Part shown: positions 8,549 to 19,397 of the stretch, in pieces | How positions within the stretch are numbered: the stretch's first letter is position 1 | Layout of the letters: the number at the start of each line of letters is the position of its first letter | NCBI RefSeq assembly: GCF_001687605.2 | Contig: NZ_CP016539.2 | Span: 2,386,501 to 2,450,500, forward strand | Source: Planococcus plakortidis | Lineage (GTDB): Bacteria; Bacillota; Bacilli; Bacillales_A; Planococcaceae | Length of the DNA stretch: 64,000 nt | Direction: 5' to 3' | Made by a program: the position numbers and the translations under genes | The notes under the pieces: generated by a model | Told to the model about the DNA's origin: nothing | Databases searched by the model: none | Seen by the model: only the letters and a program-made list of their open reading frames with translations

Positions 8549-9719
8549 ATAACCCAACTTCTTCTGTTAAAGTATTAAAAAGTTCAATCTGTTTTGCTAG
8601 TACTTTTTGTTCGTCGAATAGTTCTTCTGCGATTTTTCTGCTTTCTTTGGAAAAAGATTTACGCAGATCACCATCATCTGCCATCATCTTCATTGAATTG
8701 TATAGCTCTTCGATATTTTCTTTTTCGAAGAGGAAGCCATTTCGATTTGGAAATACTTCTTCTCTACAGCCTCTAATATTTGAAGCAATAATAGGCAAGT
8801 TCATTCCCATTGCTTCAATGATAGACCTCGGCAATCCTTCACGGTGAGAAGGAAGTACAAAAGCATCGCTTATAGACAATAATTCTGCTGTATCATTCCG
8901 GAACCCTAAATGAAGAACCCCTGGAGAGGCTAACAATTTTTGTAACTCTGCAAAGCTTTCTTGATCTCTTTCACTATCGAGCAATCCGCCGATGAGTACC
9001 AGTTTGACTTTAGGATTCTCTTTATGAAGTCTGTTGAAAGCATGAAGTAGTTCGAAAACTCCCTTTTCCCTCACTAGACGCCCTATAAAAGTAAATACTA
9101 TATCCTGTTCTGCAATGCCAACTTCTTTTCGAAGAGTCGACACTTCTACAATTTCACGGTTAAACTTTGTCCAAATATCCACACCATTGCTTAAATGAAT
9201 CGTCCGTTCTTTTGAGCAAAAGCGATCATTGATGGCCAATTGATAATCCTCGATGCTTTGCAACAACAACCAATCTGTCATTCGCCTAGCTGCATGTTTT
9301 TCAATTTCATAAAACATTTTATAGACTTTAGGTGACATGTCATCATGAAAATAGAATCCATGCGCAGTGTAAACAACATTTTTCTGTCCCACCATTTTAG
9401 CTGCCACTCGAGCAAGCAAAGCAGCTACAGGCGTATGAACATGAACAATGTCGTATTTTTCTTTTTTCATTAAAGAAGCAAATGCACGGATTGTTTTTAA
9501 ATTCGAGATGGGTGATATCTTGCGTTCTATAGGCATGTTTATCATTGTAAGACCTTCAGCCTTTAACTGCTGAAAAAGGCCAGTATCTGCACATGCATTA
9601 TGAACTTCATACCCCTGCTTCATGCTTTCCTTAATGAGAGGCTTTAAAAGACGGTCTACGGAGAAATCTATCGCACAGACTTGCAGTATTTTAACAGGCC
9701 TACTATTTACAGTCTCCAT
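8532..9719 (-). CDS. glycosyltransferase family 4, PglA-like
   Basis: 395 residues, two Rossmann domains. The acceptor half has [18 protein letters not shown] and YTAHGFYFH near residue 120; the donor half has [16 protein letters not shown] near 210 and the EX7E motif region [16 protein letters not shown] near 300, which holds the UDP-sugar. It probably adds the second sugar to the lipid-linked unit started by the PglC-like protein. The start overlaps the dehydrogenase stop by 13 bp, so translational coupling is likely. The exact sugars are not deducible. Confidence 0.88.
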   Translation of the reverse strand: METVNSRPVKILQVCAIDFSVDRLLKPLIKESMKQGYEVHNACADTGLFQQLKAEGLTMINMPIERKISPISNLKTIRAFASLMKKEKYDIVHVHTPVAALLARVAAKMVGQKNVVYTAHGFYFHDDMSPKVYKMFYEIEKHAARRMTDWLLLQSIEDYQLAINDRFCSKERTIHLSNGVDIWTKFNREIVEVSTLRKEVGIAEQDIVFTFIGRLVREKGVFELLHAFNRLHKENPKVKLVLIGGLLDSERDQESFAELQKLLASPGVLHLGFRNDTAELLSISDAFVLPSHREGLPRSIIEAMGMNLPIIASNIRGCREEVFPNRNGFLFEKENIEELYNSMKMMADDGDLRKSFSKESRKIAEELFDEQKVLAKQIELFNTLTEEVGLYEKTV

Positions 9720-10987
9720 AATTCCAACTCTGCCGGTTTCTCTTCTTGTGGAAGCACACTCTTAATATCAACCACAATACCATCTTTTTCTTTCAAGAGT
9801 GACTGTACACCTTCCCAGCCTTTTTCTACATATTCTCTATGAGGAACCGCGAATACTACCGCATCTGATTTTTCTAACTCATCAAATGGAATTAACTCTA
9901 CTCCATATTCGCGAACCGCATCTTTCGATTCAGCCTCAGCATCTGTCACTTGAATATCCACATCATATTCTTGCAGCTCACGAATAACATCGATTACTTT
10001 AGAATTTCGAAGATCAGGAACATTCTCTTTAAATGTCAATCCAAGTACAGTTACTTTCGAACCTTGTACCCCAGCACCTTTTTTGATTAATTTTTTCACT
10101 AAAGTGCTTGCAATAAAGTTACCAAGATTATCATTCACACGACGTCCCGACAAAATTACCTCTGGTTGATATCCAACAGCTTGGGCTTTATGCGTTAGGT
10201 AATAAGGATCTACTCCTATACAATGTCCTCCAACAAGGCCCGGTGAGAACTTAAGGAAGTTCCATTTGGTACCTGCAGCAGCCAGAACTTCTGTTGTGTC
10301 TATATCTAAACGGTCAAATATTAATGCCAATTCGTTCATCAAGGCAATATTCACATCACGCTGGGTATTTTCAATAACCTTTGCTGCTTCTGCAACTTTT
10401 ATTGAACTTGCTTTATGTACACCAGCTTTTACAACACTCGCATATGTATCAGCAACTATTTCCAAGACTTCGGGAGTTTGGCCAGACACTACTTTTGTAA
10501 TTGTAGTAAAAGTATGTTCTTTATCGCCTGGATTGATGCGTTCAGGAGAATAGCCTACGAAGAAATCTTCTCCATACTTAAGACCTGAGAACTTTTCTAG
10601 TACAGGCACACAGACCTCTTCTGTTGCGCCAGGATACACAGTCGATTCATATACCACAATCGTTCCTTTTGATAAGTGTTTTCCTACTGTTTCCGATGCT
10701 TTAACTAATGGTGTTAAATCTGGCTGGTTGTGTTCATTAATTGGAGTCGGAACAGCCACGATCAAAAAGTCTGCTTCAGACAATTTACTTCCATCAGATG
10801 TGAAATCGATATTTGATGATTGCAACTCTTCATCTGCAACTTCATTTGTATAGTCTGTTCCGGATTTTAATGATTCAATCCGATTCTCATTGATATCAAA
10901 TCCGATAATATGATGCTCTTTTCCGAACGCAACCGCTACTGGTAATCCTACATATCCTAAGCCTACTAAACCAATTTTTCTGTCCAT
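9707..10987 (-). CDS. nucleotide-sugar 6-dehydrogenase (UDP-HexNAc dehydrogenase, WbpO/TviB type)
   Basis: 426 residues. It makes a UDP-uronic acid by two NAD-dependent oxidations. The Rossmann motif GLGYVG is at residues 8-13; the catalytic cysteine lies in GGHCIGVDPYYL near 265; the C-terminal domain has GLTFKENVPDLRNS near 325. The length and the VPTP and SPERINPGD motifs resemble the UDP-GlcNAc/GalNAc dehydrogenases (WbpO, TviB, CapL) more than UDP-glucose dehydrogenase, though that choice is not certain. The start overlaps the previous stop as TAATG. It feeds the uronic acid branch of the capsule together with the adjacent epimerase. Confidence 0.88.
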   Translation of the reverse strand: MDRKIGLVGLGYVGLPVAVAFGKEHHIIGFDINENRIESLKSGTDYTNEVADEELQSSNIDFTSDGSKLSEADFLIVAVPTPINEHNQPDLTPLVKASETVGKHLSKGTIVVYESTVYPGATEEVCVPVLEKFSGLKYGEDFFVGYSPERINPGDKEHTFTTITKVVSGQTPEVLEIVADTYASVVKAGVHKASSIKVAEAAKVIENTQRDVNIALMNELALIFDRLDIDTTEVLAAAGTKWNFLKFSPGLVGGHCIGVDPYYLTHKAQAVGYQPEVILSGRRVNDNLGNFIASTLVKKLIKKGAGVQGSKVTVLGLTFKENVPDLRNSKVIDVIRELQEYDVDIQVTDAEAESKDAVREYGVELIPFDELEKSDAVVFAVPHREYVEKGWEGVQSLLKEKDGIVVDIKSVLPQEEKPAELELWRL

Positions 10988-11997
10988 TATAATTTCACTC
11001 CATAATAGTCGACGTACCAGTCAACGAATTTTCCGACGCCATCTTTAATATTTGTTTGTGGTTGAAAATCGATATCCCTAAACAAATCCTCAACGTTTGC
11101 ATAGGTAGCTGGAACATCTCCAGCTTGTAACGGCATAAAATTCTTGATTGCTTCCTTGCCAGTCTTTTCTTCTATTGCTTCAATAAAATCCATTAACCTG
11201 ACAGGACTATTATTGCCGATGTTATAAATTTTATATGGAGCATAGCTTGTTCCTGGATCTGGTGATTCACCCGTCCAGTCGGGATTTGGCTGTGCTGGCT
11301 TATCAATCAAACGTGAAATGGCTTCTACAATATCATCGACATAAGTAAAATCTCGCATCATATCACCATTGTTAAACACATCAATCTGCTTACCTTCTAG
11401 AATATTTTTAGTAAACATGAATAGTGCCATGTCAGGCCGGCCCCATGGCCCGTAAACCGTGAAAAACCTCAGACCAGTAGTAGGAATATCATAAAGGCTG
11501 CTATATGTATGGGCCATCAATTCATTCGCTTTTTTCGTGGCTGCATACAAACTTAATGGATGATCTATATTGTCATGGACTGAAAACGGTAGAGAAGTAT
11601 TGGCCCCATATACTGAACTTGAAGACGCATAAATTAAATGCCTTACTTTACCATGTCTGCAAGATTCGAGGATGTTAGTAAAGCCCACGATATTAGAATC
11701 AATATACGCTTTGGGATTCTCTAAACTGTAGCGAACCCCAGCTTGAGCTGCTAGATTAATAACCACTTCCGGCTTTTCACTTTTAAATATACTATCGACC
11801 TTCTCACTATCTTCTAGATTAACTTTAAAAAACTCAAAATTATTTCCTTTAAGCAGACCTAATCGAGATTCTTTAAGTGAAACTGAATAATAATCATTAA
11901 GATTATCTATTCCTATTATTGTATGATTAAATTCCATTAATTTTTTAGCAAGTGTTGATCCAATAAAACCTGCCACTCCAGTAATTAAAATTCTCAT
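10987..11997 (-). CDS. NAD-dependent UDP-uronate 4-epimerase-like protein (CapI/LpsL type)
   Basis: 336-residue extended [17 protein letters not shown] at residues 7-20 binds [16 protein letters not shown] near 83 and the catalytic Ser and YAATK (Tyr-X3-Lys) near 150 are intact. [17 protein letters not shown] is the CapI/GlcUA-epimerase signature. It should invert C4 of a UDP-uronic acid, supplying a galacturonic-type residue. Both ends overlap neighbours by one base (TAATG), showing tight coupling between the adenylate-forming enzyme gene and the dehydrogenase gene. Confidence 0.88.
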   Translation of the reverse strand: MRILITGVAGFIGSTLAKKLMEFNHTIIGIDNLNDYYSVSLKESRLGLLKGNNFEFFKVNLEDSEKVDSIFKSEKPEVVINLAAQAGVRYSLENPKAYIDSNIVGFTNILESCRHGKVRHLIYASSSSVYGANTSLPFSVHDNIDHPLSLYAATKKANELMAHTYSSLYDIPTTGLRFFTVYGPWGRPDMALFMFTKNILEGKQIDVFNNGDMMRDFTYVDDIVEAISRLIDKPAQPNPDWTGESPDPGTSYAPYKIYNIGNNSPVRLMDFIEAIEEKTGKEAIKNFMPLQAGDVPATYANVEDLFRDIDFQPQTNIKDGVGKFVDWYVDYYGVKL

Positions 11998-13364
11998 TAG
12001 GACACCTCACAAATTATTCTTCTTGTTTTACCGCTACTGTCTTTTTTTAATTCATTAGTAATTTTAAACTCTAGTTCAACCGTATCTCCAAACCGTTTTC
12101 TAAATTCTTTGATAAGAATTTCTTTATCATTAATACTTAGTTCTTTATTATTTATTGTTTTTAAGTTTAGTGTAATTTTATTTAAATCCTTTTGAACAAA
12201 CTGACAATCTTCTACAGTGTCATTCTCTAGAAACCTAAATATAGCCATGGTAGAAGCAAAGCCGATTTTACTTTTATTTACAGCAATTAATTGCTCCCCC
12301 GTTCGTCCTTCTATAGACGAAACCACTGGATGTACACTTCCACAACTACATATCCTATCATTATCAAACTTAATAATATCACCTATGTCGTATCTTATTA
12401 AAGGTGTTCCGCTAGTAGTAAAACTAGTTATAATTGCTCCATTCTTATACTCTTCAATAACACCTGTTCTGATATCAAAATGTAATGTTCCTTTATAGCA
12501 CTCAGTAACAAAAGGTGCACCTTCTGCAGATGCGTATTGATTATAGACTTTGCAATTAAATACTTCTTCAATTAAAGACCTTTGAAAATCATATAGATTT
12601 TCAGAAGTTGTAAATACTGCTTTAAGTTGAAACTTAAACCTTAAATTATTTTGTTTCATATAAACTGCAAGATTATAAATAGGATTTGGATATCCATCGA
12701 TACTAACAGGTTTGTACTTGTTTAAGTTATTAAAGTAATACTTTAAGTTTTCTTCAGACATGTGATAAATAGAATAGTACCTTTGATTTAAAACGAAATT
12801 TTTTCGCCAAAAAATATTGTATGGGTTGGTATGGTTGTTACTAATAATTGTCTGAGCATTAAAGGTGGCTCTTTTTTTAAAATTTTTAACTCCCAATTTT
12901 TCTCTAAAATATTGATAATACGCCATCCTCTCCTTAAATTCACTAGGCACATATCGAATTTTAGTAGGTAGGCCTGAAGTCGTTCCACCTGTTTGAGCTT
13001 TAGTTGAATTTTTTGAAGAAATCGTATAAATTTCATTAACATTTTTTTTAAATTCATCCTTTTTAATGATTGGAAGAATTTTAATTTGTTCAATTTTCAA
13101 TAAATCTCTAATTTTTATATTTTTGTATTTCTCTCTATAATAATTACTTTCATAACAGGATTTCTTTATGAATTCTAAAAATCTATTTTCTTGATACTTT
13201 AATAATTCTTCTTTTGACCAACTATCACTTTCATGAAAAAATTTTTTGTAACTTCTAAAGTCATTATCGAACCTTTCTCTATACAATTTTATACCATAGA
13301 TGGATATTCCAATATTTTGCAAATAAGAAGGTACTTTGTCATAAATTCTTTTTAGACTACTCAT
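11997..13364 (-). CDS. PaaK/CapK-like adenylate-forming enzyme
   Basis: About 455 residues of the phenylacetate-CoA ligase-like family often found in capsule clusters as CapK. Visible are the AMP-binding loop [13 protein letters not shown] near residue 125, YASAEG near 280, [17 protein letters not shown] near 310 and a C-terminal GKTRRI lysine region. The ATG at 13362-13364 is chosen because AGGGGGAAGT sits in front of it; the GTG further upstream lacks a site. Family proteins activate a carboxylate by adenylation; here a uronic acid made by the neighbouring enzymes is a plausible substrate (amidation), but this is inference. The DNA is strongly AT-rich. Confidence 0.75.
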   Translation of the reverse strand: MSSLKRIYDKVPSYLQNIGISIYGIKLYRERFDNDFRSYKKFFHESDSWSKEELLKYQENRFLEFIKKSCYESNYYREKYKNIKIRDLLKIEQIKILPIIKKDEFKKNVNEIYTISSKNSTKAQTGGTTSGLPTKIRYVPSEFKERMAYYQYFREKLGVKNFKKRATFNAQTIISNNHTNPYNIFWRKNFVLNQRYYSIYHMSEENLKYYFNNLNKYKPVSIDGYPNPIYNLAVYMKQNNLRFKFQLKAVFTTSENLYDFQRSLIEEVFNCKVYNQYASAEGAPFVTECYKGTLHFDIRTGVIEEYKNGAIITSFTTSGTPLIRYDIGDIIKFDNDRICSCGSVHPVVSSIEGRTGEQLIAVNKSKIGFASTMAIFRFLENDTVEDCQFVQKDLNKITLNLKTINNKELSINDKEILIKEFRKRFGDTVELEFKITNELKKDSSGKTRRIICEVS

Positions 13365-13365
13365 A

Positions 13366-14547
13366 TTACTTCCCCCTGATATCACTAAAAAACTTAGTAT
13401 ATAAATTATCTCGTTTATCTTTTAATCTATCCGGTAAATACTCATCTGCTTTTTTAATATTGGTAGAGGCTGCTTCTAACCTGCTACTCTCAATTTCTAT
13501 AAACGAATTAATTTTTTTGTAAAGCCTGTTATAATCATTGGGTTTATGTAGATGTTTCTCAGATAACAACTCAGGTATTCCACCTACATCTGAAGCAACA
13601 CAAGCACACCCTCTACTCATCGCCTCAATTAGGGCTCTAGGAAGCCCTTCGGTTTTACTAGGTTGTATGTAGACATCAATAGTGTCTAACCAATTGATTA
13701 CTTCATCGTTACTTAATTTCCCTTTAAATAAGACATTATCAGAAATATTCAATTCTGCAGCTTTCTTTTTCCATATACTAGATGAACCTCCTCCAACAAT
13801 TTCTAGTTTTATTTTAAGATCTTTATTTAATAGACTAAAGGCCTTAAGAGCATCATCTATCCCTTTATACTTAACGTTCAAGTTTCCAATTATACCGATT
13901 TTATAAATATATTTTTTCTCGCGAATCATTTTCATTCTTTTTTCTAAGACCTCTTGATCTTTTGAAGATAATAGAACATTAGAAGCACTAGCCCTCAGTC
14001 CTTGGGTAGGATATTTTTTTTGCAAAAATTCTTTAGATACGTATAAAACATAGGATGCTGATTTCAAAGATTTTTGATATTTCTTTTTTGCGGGTTTAGA
14101 ATAAAGCTTTCCTAACATTGAACCATGAAATTTGTATGCATCCTCAGGACACCCCACCATTTCAATAAGTACTGGTTTTTGTAATCCTTTAGCTATTTGA
14201 TATGTAAGTAATCCTATTTCACTAGGGAGTCTCACAATGACGCCATCAACACCACTTATAGATTCTTTTAATATATCTTTTGCGATTTTTCTGTTATGAT
14301 ACATATTTTTCAGACTTGAAATACTAGGAATTTTTTTAAAATAAACATTTTCCGCACTAGAAATGCCATAATTTGCAGTATCCTCTATTTTTTTTTCCAG
14401 TTGGCGAGAACACACTGTTAGTTCTATATCATGGCTTAGATACCTATTCCATAATTTTTTTGTGAATGTAGAACTATACATCAAGCCATCAGTAGTATTT
14501 TTTATTAGTGGCACATCATGGGCAAACAAAATTTTTAATTTATTCAC
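13366..14547 (-). CDS. glycosyltransferase family 4
   Basis: 393 residues. Donor domain: YKIGIIGNLNVKYKGIDDALKAF near residue 215, LEIVGGGSS near 250 and the EX7E region PSKTEGLPRALIEAMSRG near 290. The start is GTG (14545-14547) with AAGGAG in front and a 4-bp GTGA overlap with the polymerase gene. It is one of two GT4 enzymes inside the operon; acceptor and donor are unknown. The region has very low GC, unlike the flanking conserved capsule genes. Confidence 0.87.
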   Translation of the reverse strand: MNKLKILFAHDVPLIKNTTDGLMYSSTFTKKLWNRYLSHDIELTVCSRQLEKKIEDTANYGISSAENVYFKKIPSISSLKNMYHNRKIAKDILKESISGVDGVIVRLPSEIGLLTYQIAKGLQKPVLIEMVGCPEDAYKFHGSMLGKLYSKPAKKKYQKSLKSASYVLYVSKEFLQKKYPTQGLRASASNVLLSSKDQEVLEKRMKMIREKKYIYKIGIIGNLNVKYKGIDDALKAFSLLNKDLKIKLEIVGGGSSSIWKKKAAELNISDNVLFKGKLSNDEVINWLDTIDVYIQPSKTEGLPRALIEAMSRGCACVASDVGGIPELLSEKHLHKPNDYNRLYKKINSFIEIESSRLEAASTNIKKADEYLPDRLKDKRDNLYTKFFSDIRGK

Positions 14548-15857
14548 TTTTCAAACTCCTTTGTCCTCTCTACTTTTTTCGAGAAGTAATATTGCTTATA
14601 AACTTTATTAATCAAAAATATAACTAAAATGGGGATAATAATTTGCTTAGAAAATTGTGACATTAATGTAGCAAAGTCAGCTCTTGTAACATAAATTACT
14701 AGCGGCATGGTGAGAATGTATATGTTCATAATATAAAAGTTATTAGATCCATATTTATACAACAACTTAATTGTAAATCCTACCATAATACCCCACAATA
14801 TAACTCCAATCATCCCAAAGTTCAAATATCCTTCTCCAATAATAGAAAAGCCACTTCCTCCTCCTCTACTCAGTAGATTCGGATAAAATGTTTGATTAAA
14901 CCACAAAGTTGGACTACCAGCTATGTTAAGAAAAGCGCTTTGTATGTCCCAAATTAAAGTTTCACCATATTTAAAATCCCATTTACTTTGATTCAAAACT
15001 AGAGTCGCCAAATTTCTACTAGCAGCTACGAACTCTGAATTTACTATGCTAATAAATATATTGTCGTCCAAAGTCAAGTTAATCCCTTTAGTTGAAAAGC
15101 TTTTTAAGTTCTGTAAAAATGGCATTGTAATAATCACAAGAATCGCAATAAGCATTACTATTTTTTTAGAAATTTCACGATAATACACATGATATATGAA
15201 TATACCAACCCAAAATCCCTTTAACAGAAGATCTCTCTCTCCATTTACAGAAAAGACAATAATTAACCAAACTATGTAGATGAAATAAATGAGATAAGGG
15301 AACTCACGATTTTTATTTATTTTGTATATTAAGTAAAAAGAAAATGTGACAAACAAAAAGTTAAAAGAAAGAGCTAGAAAATCTATTGGTGATGAACTTA
15401 ATTTAATATCGTACTTCGAGGTTAGACCAGTGCTATAAAGATATACTATATAAAAAGAACCTAACACTGCTAAAATCACACTCACGACACGATAAACATC
15501 AAATTCAGATTTCATCCATTTCTTCTCTATTTTCAAAGTGTATACCTTAGGACTAATAACAACTATTAAGGTAACTAAAAAAACATACTGTATAATAAAC
15601 AATTCCCATGTAGCATTAGTATAAATCTCGTTTCCAAAAAGCACCAAAATCAAATTCCCGAATGAATATAGCGAGAAAATAGGGATATACCAAACAAAAG
15701 GATGGATAATATTTAATTTAACAGTCGAAATTATTACGGTGTTTAATATTACAATTGCAATTAAATTGCATATGGGATTAGGTATGCACGCAAAAACTAC
15801 ACTGATTGCACAACTCATCAATAAGAAAAAATAAACTAAATAATTTGCCCTGTTCAT
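14544..15857 (-). CDS. wzy: O-antigen/capsule repeat-unit polymerase, Wzy-like
   Basis: 437-residue polytopic membrane protein with about ten to twelve predicted helices and a large loop around residues 230-320 (FSTKGINLTLDDN, SRNLATLVLNQSK, SRGGGSGFSIIGEGYLNF). There is little primary-sequence conservation in this family, but the membrane plan, the loop ending in an EGYLNFG motif and the place between flippase and glycosyltransferase genes are typical. It would polymerise lipid-linked repeat units on the outer face of the membrane. The ATG follows AAAAAGGAGC. Confidence 0.75.
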   Translation of the reverse strand: MNRANYLVYFFLLMSCAISVVFACIPNPICNLIAIVILNTVIISTVKLNIIHPFVWYIPIFSLYSFGNLILVLFGNEIYTNATWELFIIQYVFLVTLIVVISPKVYTLKIEKKWMKSEFDVYRVVSVILAVLGSFYIVYLYSTGLTSKYDIKLSSSPIDFLALSFNFLFVTFSFYLIYKINKNREFPYLIYFIYIVWLIIVFSVNGERDLLLKGFWVGIFIYHVYYREISKKIVMLIAILVIITMPFLQNLKSFSTKGINLTLDDNIFISIVNSEFVAASRNLATLVLNQSKWDFKYGETLIWDIQSAFLNIAGSPTLWFNQTFYPNLLSRGGGSGFSIIGEGYLNFGMIGVILWGIMVGFTIKLLYKYGSNNFYIMNIYILTMPLVIYVTRADFATLMSQFSKQIIIPILVIFLINKVYKQYYFSKKVERTKEFEK

Positions 15858-15924
15858 AAATTGCTCCTTTTTAAAACCCGCTTTTTCTTAAGTGCTTAAT
15901 TCTAAAAAAAATAGATTTTGTGAT

Positions 15925-17154
15925 TTAACCGATAACCTTTTCAGTATTTTCAATTAGGCTCTTAATTCTTATATTAAAAAATAGCAATCTAAGAACTAAT
16001 TGTATGAATGATAATATTGCAAGGGAAAAAGCTGCCCCAACTATTCCATAAGAAGAAATAAGAAATATACTCACTGGTAAACTCAGTAGCAAGACTATAA
16101 TTACGATTTTGAGCTGGATAGTAATATAATTAATCCCCATTAAAGCAGTGTCAAAGTTCCAACTCAGTAAACCAATAGCATTTGAAATCGAAACTACAAG
16201 TAAAACTTGACTATATTCTGCATACTCAACTCCATAAATGATTCTCAAAAGAGTTTCTCCGAAATAGTAAGTAAGAATGATCATTAGAAAACCTAATACT
16301 AAAGCAGTCGAAGATAAATATATATATGTAATTTCTTTAATTTTTTTGTAGTTTTTATCTTTATATAATCTAGAAATTTTAGGTAAAAAAACTTGTGAAA
16401 CAGAATTCATAAATAAATTTGATACCGTTATGATATACATTATTGCTGAGAAAAAGCCTAAAACCTTAGGACCTTCGAAATATTCTAAAACATATCTAGG
16501 AATATTGACATTCGCTGAAAAAATCATTTGAACTAGTCCTAAAGGAACCCCTAACCATAGAATCTTTTTAAAACTAACCATATTTACTTTCTTTATCGTT
16601 AAAAATTTGAAGGTATAGATTAATTTTTTTTCAATAAAAATTACGAAAAGTACTTGAATGAAAATTTGTGTTAGCAGTGCTAAAGTTAAATTTCCCCAAA
16701 AATACAAGACATAAGAGAAACCAATTAATATGCACAATTGTTTACATATCATTATTTTTCCTATTATCTCCAATTTATTTTTTTTGTGAGGAACTGCATA
16801 AAAAATATCAGATTGCAAATCTAATATTTTCGCCAACCCTACCAGGAATACTATAATAAAATATTGATTGTAAAAAATATAGGAAATTACAGATAATAAA
16901 AACAGAACTACTAGACTCATAAAATATCTTATAAGAATATAATCTTCAATATTTTCTTCCCTAGTAATATAGAGAGATCTTAATTTCATGTTTCCAAATA
17001 AAATAATCGGAGCACTAACTGCAAATGCTAAGGAATAAACACCTACTTCTACAGGAGATAGTCTGTTTGCGATTAAAATAATAATTAACCATTTACCTAA
17101 TGCGGAAAATATATTTGCAAAGAATATCCATGATAAATTTTTAATTATTTTCAT
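15925..17154 (-). CDS. wzx: oligosaccharide flippase, Wzx-like (MOP superfamily)
   Basis: 409 residues with about 12 hydrophobic helices. The N-terminal segment WIFFANIFSALGKWLIIILI and the charged ends of the helices match polysaccharide export (RfbX/MATE-like) proteins. It would flip undecaprenyl-linked repeat units to the outside. It is AT-rich and lies directly before the polymerase gene with a 67-bp gap. A 252-bp non-coding gap with a hairpin separates it from the PglF-like gene upstream. Confidence 0.85.
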   Translation of the reverse strand: MKIIKNLSWIFFANIFSALGKWLIIILIANRLSPVEVGVYSLAFAVSAPIILFGNMKLRSLYITREENIEDYILIRYFMSLVVLFLLSVISYIFYNQYFIIVFLVGLAKILDLQSDIFYAVPHKKNKLEIIGKIMICKQLCILIGFSYVLYFWGNLTLALLTQIFIQVLFVIFIEKKLIYTFKFLTIKKVNMVSFKKILWLGVPLGLVQMIFSANVNIPRYVLEYFEGPKVLGFFSAIMYIITVSNLFMNSVSQVFLPKISRLYKDKNYKKIKEITYIYLSSTALVLGFLMIILTYYFGETLLRIIYGVEYAEYSQVLLVVSISNAIGLLSWNFDTALMGINYITIQLKIVIIVLLLSLPVSIFLISSYGIVGAAFSLAILSFIQLVLRLLFFNIRIKSLIENTEKVIG

Positions 17155-17317
17155 AATTATTCTTCACTCTTTCATCTGACAATACGTCAATTATTTTATC
17201 GGTTATACTTTTAACAATTAAAAATATGTATTTTTATATTTAAAGATATTTTTGAAATTATAATTTGGTATATTATTAAAATACTTGCTTAATTAGACAA
17301 GTTGTTCCAAATAAATA

Positions 17318-17353
17318 ACATATAAGGCCATTTTTTTAAGAAACCTTATATGT
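17318..17353. repeat. perfect 10-bp inverted repeat, possible attenuator
   Basis: ACATATAAGG (17318-17327) and CCTTATATGT (17344-17353) are perfectly inverted around 16 nt, inside the 252-bp AT-rich gap between the PglF-like gene and the flippase gene. On the minus strand it is followed by TTATTTATTT, so it could end or slow part of the transcripts before the cassette genes. Nothing else recognisable lies in this gap. Confidence 0.5.
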
Positions 17354-17406
17354 CACCAATCTGATAATATTGTTAAATCAACCTTTGGACTTGAATATAA
17401 GATAAT

Positions 17407-19272
17407 TTAAAGTGCTTGAAATTGCTTGCTTTTAGTTTGTATTAATTCCTCGCTACTTAATTCAACATTTTTACGATTCGCAATACCCACTAGTACATCT
17501 TTCAGTTCTATACTATTCATTTCGTGAAGTTTCTCCATAACATATTTGAGTTCTAATTCAGCTATAGGATTTGCTTTGCCAATGAATATTTTGGGAAATA
17601 CTTGTTTGTTTTGAATTTCATCCGAATCAAGCAACTCTTCATACATCTTCTCTCCAGGTCGTATGCCTGAAAAGTTAATTTGGATATCAGCTTCAGAATA
17701 ACCAGATAAGCGAATTAGGTTTTTCGCTAAGTCTACAATTCTGACTGGCTCTCCCATGTCTAAGACGAACACCTCTCCACCACGAGCTAGGGTACCGGCT
17801 TGAATCACCAGCCGTGAGGCTTCTGGAATCGTCATGAAGTATCGGGTCATATCAGGATGAGTCACTGTTACAGGGCCACCAGCTGCTATCTGCTTTTTAA
17901 ATAGTGGAATAACAGAACCACGAGATCCAAGTACGTTGCCGAACCTTACTGCTACAAAGGTCGTTTCACTCCGCTTAGCCAAATTTTGAACTATCATCTC
18001 CGCAAAACGCTTTGATGCCCCCATCACATTTGGGGGATTGACCGCTTTATCAGTTGACACCATAACGAAGTTTTTCACTCCAGCCATATGCGAAGCTTCT
18101 GCTACGTTCTTAGTACCATAAATATTGTTCTTCACAGCTTCCATTGGATTTCTTTCCATTAAGGGAACATGTTTATGAGCTGCTGCGTGGTATACAACAT
18201 CTGGCTTGTACTCATCCATAATATCAATAATTCGCTCACGATCTTGAATATCTGCAATTAATGGAACAATTTCAGTTTCATTGCCTATAGACCTGCGAAG
18301 CTCCATATCAATTAAATAGATAGAATTTTCACCATGACCAAGTAATAAGAGTTGCTTTGGGCCAAAGCGAGAGATTTGTCGGCAGATTTCAGAACCAATC
18401 GAACCGCCTGCTCCAGTCACTAGGATCGTCTTGTCCGTCAATTGATCGGCAATTTTGTTCATATCAAGTTTCACTTCTTCGCGACCTAGAAGATCTTCAA
18501 TTTTCACGTCTTGAATATCTGTCACTGAAACTTTGCCAGTCATAACATCTTCAATAAGGGGGATAGTTTGAGTTTTGATCCCAGTGTCCATACAGTGCTT
18601 AATTAGTTCTGCAGCTTCTTGCTTGGAAAGTGAGGGAATTGCAATGATAATGCGCTCAATCGCATTGTCTTTTGCGATATCGCCAATATCTTTTGTCTCG
18701 CCATGCACGACACGAACATCGTAAATATCGAGACCATGCTTATTCTTGTCATCATCGACGAATAGTACCGGCAAAAATCCATTTTCAGGATTGTTCAATA
18801 ATTGGCGTGCAACAAGTGTGCCCGCTTTCCCAGCACCTACGATCATTGTTCTTTTCAGTTCTTGTTCTGAAGACTTTAACTTAAAAGCTCGACCACGCAT
18901 CACGCGCCATGAAAGGCGAGATCCACCAATTAAAAGCACATGAAGCATCCAAGTAATAGCTAGCGCACGAATTAGGATGTCGCCGCGATAGGAAAATTGC
19001 ACAAGTCCAATTGCGACAATGGATAAAGTCACAGCTTTTACAATAGACGAAAGTTCGCCAATCGAGGCATATTCCCATACTTTCCGATAAAGACCGAAGT
19101 ACATGGCAAAAACATGATGTGCGATAAAAATTGTTAAAGCGCTTGCTAGGAGGAATTGGTTCTGGAAGATATCTACGTAAGGGTAGAGGATGTAGTAACC
19201 AACGAAGATAGAGAAAAATACAATTAAGGAATCGACTACTATGAGTAAAGACATTCTGTTTTTCAGTGACAT
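17407..19272 (-). CDS. pglF: membrane nucleotide-sugar 4,6-dehydratase, PglF/CapD-like
   Basis: About 621 residues. Four membrane helices occupy roughly the first 110 residues; then a CoA-binding-like Rossmann domain with VGAGKAGTLVARQLL near 150; then the SDR domain with VTGAGGSIGSEICRQI near 290, AAAHKHVPLMERNP near 370 and DKAVNPPNVMGASKRFAE near 400 (SMK/YxxxK replaced by the MGASK type usual for this group). It would convert UDP-GlcNAc to the 4-keto-6-deoxy sugar that the PglE- and PglD-like enzymes finish. The ATG at 19270-19272 is behind AAAGGGTGG; a GTG six codons upstream is less likely. Confidence 0.92.
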   Translation of the reverse strand: MSLKNRMSLLIVVDSLIVFFSIFVGYYILYPYVDIFQNQFLLASALTIFIAHHVFAMYFGLYRKVWEYASIGELSSIVKAVTLSIVAIGLVQFSYRGDILIRALAITWMLHVLLIGGSRLSWRVMRGRAFKLKSSEQELKRTMIVGAGKAGTLVARQLLNNPENGFLPVLFVDDDKNKHGLDIYDVRVVHGETKDIGDIAKDNAIERIIIAIPSLSKQEAAELIKHCMDTGIKTQTIPLIEDVMTGKVSVTDIQDVKIEDLLGREEVKLDMNKIADQLTDKTILVTGAGGSIGSEICRQISRFGPKQLLLLGHGENSIYLIDMELRRSIGNETEIVPLIADIQDRERIIDIMDEYKPDVVYHAAAHKHVPLMERNPMEAVKNNIYGTKNVAEASHMAGVKNFVMVSTDKAVNPPNVMGASKRFAEMIVQNLAKRSETTFVAVRFGNVLGSRGSVIPLFKKQIAAGGPVTVTHPDMTRYFMTIPEASRLVIQAGTLARGGEVFVLDMGEPVRIVDLAKNLIRLSGYSEADIQINFSGIRPGEKMYEELLDSDEIQNKQVFPKIFIGKANPIAELELKYVMEKLHEMNSIELKDVLVGIANRKNVELSSEELIQTKSKQFQAL

Positions 19273-19397
19273 GTGGGTCCACCCTTTCACGAGGCATTAC
19301 TATTTACACAAGTTCTGGAAATCTGTTGCTAATTTTAACATGTATTTTCCAGTAAAGATAGAGCATAAATGTAAAATTCATACTAAAATATTAGGTT

